Origin: Candidatus Binatia bacterium
GTDB taxonomy: Bacteria; Vulcanimicrobiota; Vulcanimicrobiia; Vulcanimicrobiales; Vulcanimicrobiaceae
Assembly (NCBI GenBank): GCA_035541935.1
Contig: DATKMJ010000067.1
Location: forward strand, 124,001 to 188,000
Length of the DNA: 64,000 nt
Direction of reading: 5' to 3'
Shown: piece after piece, positions 25,399 to 34,360 of the stretch
Layout of the letters: every line of letters starts with the position of its first letter
Position numbering within the stretch: position 1 is the stretch's first letter
The notes under the pieces: generated by a model
Databases searched by the model: none
What the model saw: the letters and a program-made list of their open reading frames with translations, nothing else
What the model was told of the DNA's origin: nothing
Position numbers and translations under genes: made by a program

Positions 25399-25712
25399 GC
25401 GAGAACGGCGCGGCAACCGCGAGTTTCTTAGCGACGTTCTTCTTCGTGTACGCGATCGTGATCATCGCGATCGTCGCGTTCACGATCTGGCTCTACTGGC
25501 GGATATTCACCAAGGCGGGCTTCAACGGCGCGATCTCGCTCGTCAACCTCTTCCCGGGCATCGGACACCTCGTCTCGCTGCTGATTCTCGCCTTCGCGGA
25601 GTGGCCGAGCCAACAAGCGGGTACCGCGGCGAACCCGCTAGACGTCAGCAGCAGCGAAACCGGCGTCGTGCCGCCGCACCTGGGGCCGGGGGGACCCGGC
25701 GGAACGAATTAG
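25395..25712 (+). CDS. Small two-TM membrane protein (DUF5684-like), copy 2
   Basis: The product has 105 residues and aligns with its upstream neighbour through both membrane helices and the linking YWRIFTKAGFNGAISLVNLFPG-like segment; the Gly/Pro-rich tails diverge. The ATG overlaps the previous stop. The 3' end overlaps the convergent pepP gene by 4 bp. It is a recent-looking tandem duplication with unknown function. Confidence 0.75.
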   Translation: MSENGAATASFLATFFFVYAIVIIAIVAFTIWLYWRIFTKAGFNGAISLVNLFPGIGHLVSLLILAFAEWPSQQAGTAANPLDVSSSETGVVPPHLGPGGPGGTN

Positions 25713-27148
25713 CGCCAGAGGCTGGCGATCCAACGTTCGACGTCGTCGGCCTTCGAGGGCAGGCTTGCTGAGAGATTCTCGGGACCCGCGCTCGTGACGG
25801 CGACGTCGTCTTCAATTCGGACGCCGATGCCGCGGAATCGCTGCGGCACGGTCTCGTCGTCGGGCTGGAAGTAGAGCCCCGGCTCGACGGTGAGCACCAT
25901 CCCCTCGCGCAGTTTCGCGTAGCGATACTCTTGCACGCGCGCGAGCGCGCAGTCGTGCACGTCGAGTCCGAGCATATGGCTGACGCCGTGGAGCGTGTAG
26001 CGGCGATGGAGGAGCTTCTCTGGATCGAGCGCTTCATCGAGCGAGCAGGTGAGGATTCCGAGATCGATGAGCCCTTGGGCGAGGATGCGCGCGGCCGCGC
26101 GGCCCGGCTCGAGAAAGTCGTTGCCGGGAACCGTGGCCTCGATGCCCGCTCGCTGCGCGTTCCAGACGATCTCGTAGATCGTCCGCTGCTCGGGTGAGAA
26201 GCGGCCCGACACCGGAAGCGTGCGCGTGATGTCGGCGGTGTAGAGCGAGTCGCACTCGACGCCCGCATCGAGCAGCAAGAGGTCGCCCTTGCGCATCGCG
26301 CCGTCGTTGCGCGTCCAATGCAGCGTGCACGCGTGGTCGCCGGCCGCCGCGATCGTCAGATACCCGACGTCGTTCGCCTCGATTCGCGCGCGTCCCCAAA
26401 ACGCCGCTTCGATCTCGCGCTCGCTCGTCGCGCTCCGCATCGCACGAATCGCGTCTTCGAAGGCGCGCTTCGAGATCGCGCAGGCTTTGCGCAGCTCGAT
26501 AAGTTCGTACTCGTCCTTGATCAGCCGCGCCTCGGAGAGATGCTCGGCCAACTCGCGATCGCCGTCGCTCTCGTCGAAGCGCCGATCGATCTCTTCGTCG
26601 TGGGTCCGCACGACGCGCAACGGATATTTCGCGTCGCGCAGCTCTTGCAGATAGGCGCCCAACTCCGAGATCGGGCGGCATTCGTCGACGCCGTAGTACG
26701 CGCGGCTCTCCTCGACGCCGCGATGGCGCCCGACCCACAGCTCGCCGTAGACGCGGTCGGTAAAGAACTCGGCCTTGCCGCGGTTGTGCTCGGGAACGAA
26801 GAGCAGGCTGCGATGGCCGGCGCCCTTCGGTTCGAGCACGAGCGCCGATCCGGGTTCCCCGCCGCCGAGCAGGTACGCGACGTCGCTCGACGGCCGGAAG
26901 CGGAAGAACGTGTCGTTGGCGCGGACGCGCTCGCGCCCGGCCGGCACGACGAGGTACGTGCCCGGATAGGCACGCGATAGCTCGTTCCGGCGCTCCGCGA
27001 AGCGGCCCGCCTCGGGGTGGCGCTCCGCGGCGGCGGGGCGGTCGGCCCAGCCCGTCGTCATGAACTCGACGAGCGCGTCGGGCGGGACGAAGTCGTAGCT
27101 GGTCTTCGAAGGATCGAGCGGCTTTTCGGCGTTTCGTTCGGCTGACAT
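25709..27148 (-). CDS. pepP: Xaa-Pro aminopeptidase (peptidase M24B)
   Basis: The product has 479 residues. An N-terminal creatinase-like domain carries VVPAGRERVRANDTFFRFR, a typical AMP_N block. The C-terminal pita-bread domain has the metal ligands of M24 peptidases: LLLDAGVECDSLYTADITRT (two Asp), HGVSHMLGLDVHD (His), VEPGLYF (Glu) and GIGVRIEDDV (Glu). It removes N-terminal residues that precede proline. It is convergent with the small membrane protein pair and divergent from DUF202. Confidence 0.92.
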   Translation of the reverse strand: MSAERNAEKPLDPSKTSYDFVPPDALVEFMTTGWADRPAAAERHPEAGRFAERRNELSRAYPGTYLVVPAGRERVRANDTFFRFRPSSDVAYLLGGGEPGSALVLEPKGAGHRSLLFVPEHNRGKAEFFTDRVYGELWVGRHRGVEESRAYYGVDECRPISELGAYLQELRDAKYPLRVVRTHDEEIDRRFDESDGDRELAEHLSEARLIKDEYELIELRKACAISKRAFEDAIRAMRSATSEREIEAAFWGRARIEANDVGYLTIAAAGDHACTLHWTRNDGAMRKGDLLLLDAGVECDSLYTADITRTLPVSGRFSPEQRTIYEIVWNAQRAGIEATVPGNDFLEPGRAAARILAQGLIDLGILTCSLDEALDPEKLLHRRYTLHGVSHMLGLDVHDCALARVQEYRYAKLREGMVLTVEPGLYFQPDDETVPQRFRGIGVRIEDDVAVTSAGPENLSASLPSKADDVERWIASLWR

Positions 27149-27183
27149 GGTTCGAACAGGTTTCGCCTAACGCTCGATGGGTC

Positions 27184-27552
27184 ATGCCTGAACCCGTTCG
27201 AGCCACCGACACGCTCGCCAACGAGCGCACGTACTTGGCCTACGTGCGGACTGCGCTCGCCTTTATCGCCTTCGGCTTCGTCATCGCGCGCTTCTCGCTC
27301 TTCGCGCGCGAGTTCGCCGCCATGCTGCACAACGGGACGGCCGTGCCCGGCCTCTCAACCGCGTTTGGAACGGCGATGGCGATCTTCGGCGTGATCGTCG
27401 CGCTGCTCGGCGCCTGGCGCTACGCGGCGACCGATCGCGGATTGCGCGAGGGGCGCGTCGTCACGCTCTCGAGCGTGACCGGTTACGCGATCGCGCTCTT
27501 CGTCGTTTTGGTCGGCGCGGTCGTCGCGTTCGCGCTGCTCTCGTATCGCTAA
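27184..27552 (+). CDS. DUF202 membrane protein
   Basis: The product has 122 residues. LANERTYLAYVRTALAFIAFG near the start is the DUF202 signature, followed by three membrane helices. The family's biochemical role in bacteria is not established; in eukaryotes the domain occurs in VTC polyphosphate machinery. It overlaps the convergent nadC gene by 4 bp. Confidence 0.85.
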   Translation: MPEPVRATDTLANERTYLAYVRTALAFIAFGFVIARFSLFAREFAAMLHNGTAVPGLSTAFGTAMAIFGVIVALLGAWRYAATDRGLREGRVVTLSSVTGYAIALFVVLVGAVVAFALLSYR

Positions 27553-28430
27553 CCGGCGACCATATCCAGGCCGAAGTCGAGCGCGGGCGCGCTGTGCGTC
27601 AGCGAACCGACGCTGATCACGTCGACGCCGGTGCGCGCGATCTCGAGCACGTTCTCCTTCGTAACGCCGCCGCTCGCCTCGGTGAGCACGCGCTCGTTGA
27701 CGAGCTCGACGGCCTGCCGCAGCATCGCCGGCGTCATGTTGTCGAGCAGCACCGCGTCGATCGGCAGCTCGAGCGCGTCGCGCAACTGCTCGAGCGTATC
27801 CACTTCGACCTCGATCTTCACCATGTGACCGACGTGCGCGCGCGCCGCCGCGACCGCCGCGCGAACGGTTCCCGCCAAGAGCAGGTGATTGTCTTTGATC
27901 AGGACGGCATCGTCGAGCCCGAAGCGATGGCTGCCGCCGCCGCCGCACTCGACCGCGTACCGCTCGAGCGCCCGCAATCCGGGCGTCGTCTTGCGCGTCG
28001 AGACGATCTTCGCGTGCGTTCCGGCGACGAGATCCACCAGCTCGCGCGTGGCGGTCGCGATTCCCGAGAGCCTGGAGAGCAGGTTGAGGGCGGTGCGCTC
28101 GCCGGTCAGGATCGCGCGCGCGGGGCCGGAGATCTCGGCGACGACCGTGCCGCGTTCCACGTGCCCGCCCTCGCCGATCGCGGCGTTTATCTCGACCCGA
28201 TCGTCGAGCAGCGTGAATGCGAGTGCCGCGACCGGAACGCCCGCGAGCACGCCCGGCTGCCGGGCGACGATCTGCGCGCGCGCGCAGCGGTCGGGATCGA
28301 CGATCGCCTCGGTCGTGAGATCGCCGCCTCGGCCGACGTCCTCGAGCAGCGCCGCTCGGACGACCGGCTCGGCGACGAGCTCAAGCGACGCTGCGTAGTC
28401 GCGTGAACGATCGTTTTGCAAAGGCTTCAT
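27549..28430 (-). CDS. nadC: Nicotinate-nucleotide pyrophosphorylase (carboxylating)
   Basis: The product has 293 residues. It converts quinolinate and PRPP to nicotinate mononucleotide, the third step of de novo NAD synthesis. Family blocks are LLEDVGRGGDLTTEA, STRKTTPGLRALERYAV, GGGGSHRFGLDDAVLIKDNH, VEVDTLEQ and VDVISVGSLTHSA. The only reasonable start (ATG 28430) makes it overlap nadB by 50 bp in another frame, far more than other junctions in the window. Confidence 0.95.
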   Translation of the reverse strand: MKPLQNDRSRDYAASLELVAEPVVRAALLEDVGRGGDLTTEAIVDPDRCARAQIVARQPGVLAGVPVAALAFTLLDDRVEINAAIGEGGHVERGTVVAEISGPARAILTGERTALNLLSRLSGIATATRELVDLVAGTHAKIVSTRKTTPGLRALERYAVECGGGGSHRFGLDDAVLIKDNHLLLAGTVRAAVAAARAHVGHMVKIEVEVDTLEQLRDALELPIDAVLLDNMTPAMLRQAVELVNERVLTEASGGVTKENVLEIARTGVDVISVGSLTHSAPALDFGLDMVAG

Positions 28431-29907
28431 CGGTCTGCGGATAATCCGTGCGGAAATGGCTGCCGCGGCTCTCGCGCCGCGCGAGCGCTGCCTCGACGAT
28501 CAATCGTCCGACGACGAGCAGGTTCGGCAGCTCGCCGGCTCCGTCGCCGAACTGCGCCTCGAGATCTTCGACGCGCGCAAGCGCCTCGCGGAGTCCGGGT
28601 TCGTTGCGAACGAGCCCGACGTTTGAGTACATCACGTTGCGCACGTCGCTGAGCGCCTGCGGCGAGGTCGCACGCGCGACCGGACGGTGCGGCGCGTTCG
28701 CGCGTACGCCGCCGTCCTTGTGCGGTTGCGTGTTCGCGATATCGGCTGCAACGCGCGAGCCGTAGACGAGCGCCTCGAGCAGCGAGTTGCTCGCGAGCCG
28801 GTTCGCGCCGTGCACGCCGGTCGCGCTCGTCTCGCCGCACGCCCAGAGGTTTTCGAGCGAGGTGCGCCCCCACTCGTCAACGGCGACGCCGCCCATATGG
28901 TAGTGTGCGGCGGGCGCGACGGGAATGTTCTGAGCGCGCGGATCGATGCCGGCCGCGATGCAGAAGCCGAAGACCGTCGGAAATTCCTGCGGAAACTTCG
29001 CGCCGATCGCGCTGCGCGCATCGAGACCGACCGTGCGTCCGCGCTGCAGCTGCTCGAAGATCGCGCGCGCGACGACGTCGCGCGGCCCCAGCTCGGCGTC
29101 GGGGTGGATCGCAAGCATGAAGCGCTCGCCGAGGTCGTTGACGAGCGTCGCTCCTTCGCCGCGAACCGCTTCGGTGACGAGCGGCATCGGATCGCGTCCG
29201 ATCGCGAGCGCCGTCGGATGAAACTGAACGAACTCCATGTCGGCGAGCAGCGCGCCCGCGCGCGCCGCCATCGCGATGCCGTCGCCGGTCGCTTCGACCG
29301 GATTGGTCGTGTAGCGGTAGAGCCGCCCCACGCCGCCGGTCGCGAGCACGACGGCGCGCGCGCGAAACTCCGTCGCCGCGCCGGTCGCGTTCTCGCGCGC
29401 GTAAACGCCCGCGACGCGGTCGCCGTCGAGGATCAGATCTTCGGCCGAGACCTCTTCGACGACGTCGATCCCGGGGTGCGTGCGCACCGCTTCGATGAGC
29501 GTCTTGAGAATCTCGTGGCCGGTCGCGTCGCCGCCGGCCTTGACGATGCGCCGCCGTTGGTGTGCGGCCTCGCGTCCCAGCGCGAGCTCGCCCGCCGCGG
29601 TGCGGTCGAATGCGGCGCCGAGCTCGAGCAGCTCTTCGATTCGTGCCGGCGCGTCGCGCGTGAGGATCTCGACGATCTTCCGGTCGCTGATTCCGGCGCC
29701 GGCGCGCTGCGTGTCGATCGCGTGCAGGCTGGGCGAATCGTCCTTGCCGATCGCGGCCGCGATGCCGCCCTGCGCCCAATCGGTCGCGGCACCCTTGCCG
29801 AGCCGCGTCTTGCAGAGGACGGTTACTCTCGCCGGCTGCAACTTCAGCGCGGCGATGAGGCCGGCGATGCCGGCCCCGACGACGAGGGCGTCGCTACGGA
29901 TCGTCAT
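28381..29907 (-). CDS. nadB: L-aspartate oxidase
   Basis: The product has 508 residues, a flavoprotein that oxidises L-aspartate to iminoaspartate for quinolinate synthesis. The FAD dinucleotide motif VVGAGIAGLIAAL is near the N-terminus. Active-site blocks TDWAQGGIAAA, EFVQFHPTAL, TEAVRGEGA and HYHMGGVAVDEWGRT are present. ATG at 29907 is 8 bp after nadA and has an AGAGG site; a longer frame shadows nadA. The chain ends earlier than some homologues but keeps the helical C-terminal domain. Confidence 0.95.
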   Translation of the reverse strand: MTIRSDALVVGAGIAGLIAALKLQPARVTVLCKTRLGKGAATDWAQGGIAAAIGKDDSPSLHAIDTQRAGAGISDRKIVEILTRDAPARIEELLELGAAFDRTAAGELALGREAAHQRRRIVKAGGDATGHEILKTLIEAVRTHPGIDVVEEVSAEDLILDGDRVAGVYARENATGAATEFRARAVVLATGGVGRLYRYTTNPVEATGDGIAMAARAGALLADMEFVQFHPTALAIGRDPMPLVTEAVRGEGATLVNDLGERFMLAIHPDAELGPRDVVARAIFEQLQRGRTVGLDARSAIGAKFPQEFPTVFGFCIAAGIDPRAQNIPVAPAAHYHMGGVAVDEWGRTSLENLWACGETSATGVHGANRLASNSLLEALVYGSRVAADIANTQPHKDGGVRANAPHRPVARATSPQALSDVRNVMYSNVGLVRNEPGLREALARVEDLEAQFGDGAGELPNLLVVGRLIVEAALARRESRGSHFRTDYPQTDEAFAKRSFTRLRSVA

Positions 29908-29915
29908 GACGGCCT

Positions 29916-30941
29916 CTAATCGCGGGGCTGTTGGCTGAACTCGAGCATCCGCTCGACGGATCGCCGCGCGCGCTGCGCGATCTCGGGATCGATCGTCACC
30001 TCGTACTCCATCGCTTCGAGCGAGTGCAACACCTTCGGCAGCGTGTTGCGCTTCATGTGCGGGCAGAGATTGCACGGGCGGACGAACTCGACGCCCGGAT
30101 AGCGTCCGGAGACGTTATCGGCCATCGAGCACTCGGTCATTAGGAGGACGCGCGGGTGCTCTGTGCCCGCGAGCGTGCCGACGTACTCGCTCATCCCCTG
30201 CGTCGAGCCGACGTAATCGGCCTCGGCGAGCACGTCGGGCGGGCACTCGGGATGTGCGAGCACGACGAGCGTGGGGTCGTCGCGGCGGAATCGCCGCACG
30301 TCCTCGCCGGTGAAGCGCTCGTGGACTTCGCAGTGGCCTTTCCACGCGATAATCTCGACCCCGGTCTTCGATGCGACCCACTTCGCGAGATACTCGTCGG
30401 GAAGGAAAATCACGCGCGGCGCTCCGAGCGCCTCGACGATCTGCAGCGCGTTGCCGCTCGTCACGCAGACGTCGGACTCGGCTTTGACCTCCGCGGACGT
30501 GTTGACGTACGTGACGATCGGAACGCCGGGATAGCGTTCGCGCAGCAGCCGCACGTCGGCGGCCGCGATGGATTCCGCGAGCGAGCAGCCCGCTTTAAGA
30601 TCGGGGACGAGAACGGTCTTGCCCGGGTTGACGAGCTTCGCCGTCTCGGCCATGAAGTGAACGCCGCAGAGGACGATGACGTCGGCGTCGGTCTTCGCGG
30701 CCTGCATCGCGAGGGCGAGCGAATCGCCGACGATGTCGGCGACGGTGTAGAATATCTCGGGCACCTGATAGTTGTGGGCGAGGATGACCGCGTTGCGCTC
30801 GCGCTTGAGGCGGTTGATCGCGGCGACGTAGGGGGCGTGCAGCGGCCATTCGACGCGCGGAATGACGTGGGCGACCCGGCTGAAGATCGGTTCGGTCTCG
30901 GCTGCGATGCTTTCGTCGTAGGGTAATTCGATGACGCCCAT
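29916..30941 (-). CDS. nadA: Quinolinate synthase
   Basis: The product has 341 residues. It condenses iminoaspartate with dihydroxyacetone phosphate using a 4Fe-4S cluster. Cluster cysteines are in [24 protein letters not shown] and CNLCPHM. Other blocks are [19 protein letters not shown] and [15 protein letters not shown] at 30941 is the likely start; the longer upstream frame is not NadA-like. It is the first gene of nadABC. Confidence 0.95.
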   Translation of the reverse strand: MGVIELPYDESIAAETEPIFSRVAHVIPRVEWPLHAPYVAAINRLKRERNAVILAHNYQVPEIFYTVADIVGDSLALAMQAAKTDADVIVLCGVHFMAETAKLVNPGKTVLVPDLKAGCSLAESIAAADVRLLRERYPGVPIVTYVNTSAEVKAESDVCVTSGNALQIVEALGAPRVIFLPDEYLAKWVASKTGVEIIAWKGHCEVHERFTGEDVRRFRRDDPTLVVLAHPECPPDVLAEADYVGSTQGMSEYVGTLAGTEHPRVLLMTECSMADNVSGRYPGVEFVRPCNLCPHMKRNTLPKVLHSLEAMEYEVTIDPEIAQRARRSVERMLEFSQQPRD

Positions 30942-31010
30942 GCCCTGTGGATAAGAGGATTGCGGGCCTCGACGCCGCTTCTCCCCTTTCAGGAGGAGGA
31001 AAGCCGTCAA

Positions 31011-31154
31011 ATGCATCGTTGGTTCGTAGCAGTCACTTTTGCCATAGCGTGCGTCGCGGCCGCGGCGACCGCGGCGGTGCGCGCCCAGCCGGCACCGACG
31101 CCGTCGCCCGCCGTGTCGCCCTCGCCGGCGCCGGTCATAACAATGGAGCCGTAG
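31011..31154 (+). CDS. Small secreted Pro-rich peptide
   Basis: The predicted product has 47 residues: a clear signal peptide ([19 protein letters not shown]) followed by a short Pro/Ser/Ala-rich tail ([13 protein letters not shown]). An AGGAGGAGG ribosome site lies about 10 bases upstream of the ATG, which supports expression. It is divergent from nadA. No domain is recognised. It may be a lipoprotein-like or leader peptide. Confidence 0.5.
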   Translation: MHRWFVAVTFAIACVAAAATAAVRAQPAPTPSPAVSPSPAPVITMEP

Positions 31155-31345
31155 CGTGTCGATAAATTGTGGGTAACCGAAATTTCTTGTGGAGCGGTTG
31201 TGGAGCGCGCTCAAACTGCCTTGAAACGCGTACGTGCGTCTGCTAGCATGCAATCACTTCGCCCAATGACGAAGCGCGGATAGTATCGAGCCGCGATCCG
31301 GCGCACTTGCTGCTCCGAATCGAATCCGGATCGACACGTCGGTGG

Positions 31346-31421
31346 GAGGCCCTTGCGGCCTCAAACAGGCGAGAATCTCCGGAGATACAACAAAGCCCGC
31401 AGCTAACGCCGCGGGCTTTGT
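31346..31421 (+). promoter_or_regulatory. Structured 5' leader with intrinsic-terminator-like hairpin before the OPT gene
   Basis: Two hairpins lie in the untranslated leader. The first is GAGGCC/GGCCTC (31346-31351 with 31357-31362). The second is a perfect 11-bp stem, ACAAAGCCCGC (31390-31400) with GCGGGCTTTGT (31411-31421), a 10-base loop and a following CTTT. It ends about 18 bases before the transporter ATG, with AAGGAGAGG between. This could be an attenuator or riboswitch expression platform, but no known aptamer class was recognised. Confidence 0.45.
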
Positions 31422-31438
31422 CTTTAAGGAGAGGTTCG

Positions 31439-33385
31439 ATGGAAAACCGGGCGGAGTTGACGCTGCGCGGGTTCGTCCTCGGCGCGGCGATCACCGTGGT
31501 CTTCACGGCGGCGAACGTCTACCTCGGCCTGAAGGTGGGGCTCACCTTTGCGTCCTCGATTCCGGCGGCCGTGATCTCGATGGCGGCGCTGCGCGTGTTT
31601 CGCAACGCGACGATCTACGAGAACAACATCGTGCAGACGATCGCCTCCGCCGCCGGAACGCTCTCGTCGGTGATCTTCGTTCTGCCCGGTCTCGTGATGA
31701 TCGGGTGGTGGGCCGGCTTTCCGTTCGGGCAAACCTTTGCCATCTGCGCGCTCGGCGGCATTCTCGGCGTGATGTACAGCGTGCCGCTGCGGCGCGCGCT
31801 CGTCACCGGCTCGGATCTTCCCTATCCCGAGGGCGTCGCCGCGGCGGAGGTGCTGAAGGTCGGCAGCGCCGCCGGCTCGTCCGACGAACGCAATCGCACC
31901 GGTCTGCTCGCGCTGCTCGCGGGGACGCTGACGTCGGCCGCGTACGCGGCGATCGTCGCGACGCGCGTCTTTGCTTCCGAACTTGCGGGGTTCTTCCGAA
32001 TCGGAAACGCGACGACCGGCTTCGGGTTTTCGCTCTCGCTCGCGCTCGTCGGCGCCGGGCAACTCATCGGGATCTCCGTCGGGCTCGCGATCTTTGCCGG
32101 CCTGCTGATCGCGTGGGCGATCGCAACGCCGTTGCTCACCGCCATGCATCCGATGCCGGGCGCCGCCGGCGACGTCGCGACGAGCGTCTGGGCGCATCAG
32201 GTGCGCTTCATCGGCGCGGGTGCGATCGGCGTCGCCGCGCTCTGGTCGCTCGGCAGGCTCGCGCGCCCGGTCGCCCTCGGCGTCGCCTCGGCGCTCGCCG
32301 CGTCGCGCCAGCGGCGCGACGAAGGTTCGGGACTGCCGCGCACCGAGCGCGATCTGCCGATCGGCATCGTCGCGCTCGTCGGCGCGCTCTGTTTGCTTCC
32401 GCTCGCGTTCCTGCTGCTCTCGTTCCTCGGCGCCGGATTCTCGCCGTATGCGAACGCGATGACGCTCGCGGCCGTCGTCTACGTCGTGATCGCGGGATTC
32501 TTCGTCGCGGCGGCCTGCGGGTACATGGCGGGCTTGATCGGCTCGTCGAACAGTCCCGTCTCCGGTTTGGCGATCCTCTGCGTGCTCGGCGCGTCGCTGA
32601 CCGTTCTCGCGATCGCAAAGAGCTTCGGCGTCCCCGCGACCGCGCAGTTGATTGCCTACGCGCTCTTCGTCACCGCGGTGCTGCTCTGCGTCGCGACGAT
32701 TTCGAACGACAACCTTCAAGATCTCAAGACCGGCCAGCTCGTCGACGCGACGCCGTGGCGTCAGCAGGTCGCGCTCGTCGGCGGCGTCGTGATCGGCGCG
32801 CTCGTGATCCCGCCGATCCTCAACCTGCTCGACCGCGCGTACGGATTCGCCGGAGCGCCCGGCGCGCACGCGCAGCCGCTCCCCGCGCCGCAGGCGACGC
32901 TGATTTCGGCGCTGGCCAAGGGCGTGATCGGCGGACAGATAGATTGGCACCTCATCGGCGCGGGCGCGCTCGTCGGCGTCGCGATCGTCGCCGTCGACGA
33001 GATTCTGCGCGCGACGAAACGGTTTGCCTTGCCGCCGCTCGCCGTCGGGTTGGGGATCTACCTGCCGGCGTCGACGACCGCGCCGGTCGTGCTCGGCGCC
33101 GTATTGGGCTGGGCCTACAATCGCTGGGCGGCACGGCGGCGAGAGCCCGATCGCCTCAAACAGCTCGGCGTGCTCGTCGCCTCGGGCTTCATCGTCGGCG
33201 AGAGCCTCTTCGGCGTCTTGCTCGCCGGTTTGATCGTCTTTACGGGGAACCCGGCGCCGCTCGGTCTCGTGGGTGATTCTTTCGCTCCGGCAGCGAACGT
33301 CATCGGCCTGATCGCGTTCGCGCTCGCGCTGGGAGGGCTCTTTCGAATATGTTCGTCGCTCGGATCCTCGTCGCGTCAACCGTAA
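31439..33385 (+). CDS. OPT-family oligopeptide transporter
   Basis: The product has 648 residues with about 14-16 membrane segments. The OPT signatures NVYLGLKVGLTFASSIPAAV, the SDLPYPEGVAAAEVLK box and AGLIGSSNSPVSG are clear. Bacterial OPT proteins import oligopeptides or metal-chelate-like substrates by proton symport. ATG at 31439 follows AAGGAGAGG; a longer frame reaches into the leader. The structured leader suggests regulation by transcription attenuation or a ligand. The 3' end overlaps the next gene by 37 bp. Confidence 0.92.
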   Translation: MENRAELTLRGFVLGAAITVVFTAANVYLGLKVGLTFASSIPAAVISMAALRVFRNATIYENNIVQTIASAAGTLSSVIFVLPGLVMIGWWAGFPFGQTFAICALGGILGVMYSVPLRRALVTGSDLPYPEGVAAAEVLKVGSAAGSSDERNRTGLLALLAGTLTSAAYAAIVATRVFASELAGFFRIGNATTGFGFSLSLALVGAGQLIGISVGLAIFAGLLIAWAIATPLLTAMHPMPGAAGDVATSVWAHQVRFIGAGAIGVAALWSLGRLARPVALGVASALAASRQRRDEGSGLPRTERDLPIGIVALVGALCLLPLAFLLLSFLGAGFSPYANAMTLAAVVYVVIAGFFVAAACGYMAGLIGSSNSPVSGLAILCVLGASLTVLAIAKSFGVPATAQLIAYALFVTAVLLCVATISNDNLQDLKTGQLVDATPWRQQVALVGGVVIGALVIPPILNLLDRAYGFAGAPGAHAQPLPAPQATLISALAKGVIGGQIDWHLIGAGALVGVAIVAVDEILRATKRFALPPLAVGLGIYLPASTTAPVVLGAVLGWAYNRWAARRREPDRLKQLGVLVASGFIVGESLFGVLLAGLIVFTGNPAPLGLVGDSFAPAANVIGLIAFALALGGLFRICSSLGSSSRQP

Positions 33386-34071
33386 TCTCCGCCGCCGCGG
33401 TCGTCAACGGCGCGCTGTCGGCCTCGGCCGACGCGCCGCCGCTGCGCCATCTCGTCTACAATTTCACCTACTCGTCGCACCAGGAAGGCAACGTTCCGAA
33501 CGAGGCCGGATCGTCGGGCGCGCAGACGTACGCGGCGACGCTCGACGACAAGGGCACGATCGCGGTCGACGTGCTGCGCGAGGCGCAGGACCGCGGACTC
33601 GTCGTCTCCGTCAGCGAGCAGGGCGAGCACACGCGCAACTCCGCGCCCGCAACCTGCGCCGTCTACGGCACGACCGACGTCGCGTGCGATCCGGACAAGC
33701 AGGTGAATCGCGAGGAGTACACGCTGCTGCGCTTTCTCGGCGTGAACTTCGTCGATCTGAGCCGCATCGACGAGAAGCAGCACTGGTCGGTCGCGGAGAC
33801 GAAGGGCAACGTCGCGATGAGCGCCGACTACGTGATATCGTCGAACGACAGCGGCGTGCTGAAGATCGGCGAGACGCGCCACGTCGAAGACAAGCAGGGC
33901 GGCACGACCTATGATATCGAGACGAAGATCGCGTACGCGCCGGCGCGCGAGATCCCGATCTCGATCGACGAGTACGCGAAAGAGGAACGCCACGGCGGCG
34001 TCAACGGCGTCTACCACACGACGTATCAGACGACGCTGACGCTCGCCTCCGACTCGCTCGCGAAGCCGTAA
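33349..34071 (+). CDS. Hypothetical secreted protein
   Basis: The product has 240 residues with a signal peptide (FVARILVASTVISAAAVVNGALSASADA region, cleavage near 27). The mature part is a soluble, beta-rich-looking domain with two Cys (TCAVYG, ACDPD) that could form a disulfide. No known family recognised. It starts inside the 3' end of the OPT gene and probably shares its transcript, so an envelope role linked to peptide uptake is possible. Confidence 0.65.
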   Translation: MFVARILVASTVISAAAVVNGALSASADAPPLRHLVYNFTYSSHQEGNVPNEAGSSGAQTYAATLDDKGTIAVDVLREAQDRGLVVSVSEQGEHTRNSAPATCAVYGTTDVACDPDKQVNREEYTLLRFLGVNFVDLSRIDEKQHWSVAETKGNVAMSADYVISSNDSGVLKIGETRHVEDKQGGTTYDIETKIAYAPAREIPISIDEYAKEERHGGVNGVYHTTYQTTLTLASDSLAKP

Positions 34072-34222
34072 CGAGCGCTACGCGGAGCGCCTCGGCTTGC
34101 CGGTCGTGCTCGACGACGTCGAACGCGCGAGAGCCGACTTAGTCGCGGCCGCCCGGGCCGTGATGATCGACTTTCGGGATCTCGCCGCTCATCCGGGTCC
34201 GAAGCGACAGCGTTACTCTTAA
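34072..34222 (+). pseudogene. Start-less coding-like remnant at the border of the accessory region
   Basis: From just after the previous stop, a frame reads RYAERLGLPVVLDDVERA and on through ARAVMIDFRDLAAH to a stop at 34220-34222. It has coding-like composition but no credible start. It looks like the 3' end of a lost gene. The next 138 bp to the Fic gene hold nothing recognised. From here GC content and gene style change. Confidence 0.3.
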
Positions 34223-34360
34223 CCCAGTCTACCCGACCTCAGTGCTTCATGGATACGGCCGGATTTGGCGCGGGATACTACATAAGGTCCTGCAAAGTTC
34301 CGGTCCGGTCCAGCCGTCGGGGTTCCGGGGACACCACGCCCGGACGAGCGGTCTAGGTGC

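Noticed and set aside
31424-33379. 651-residue minus-strand frame across the OPT gene
   Set aside because: Charged low-complexity antisense shadow of a membrane protein gene; no family features or start context.
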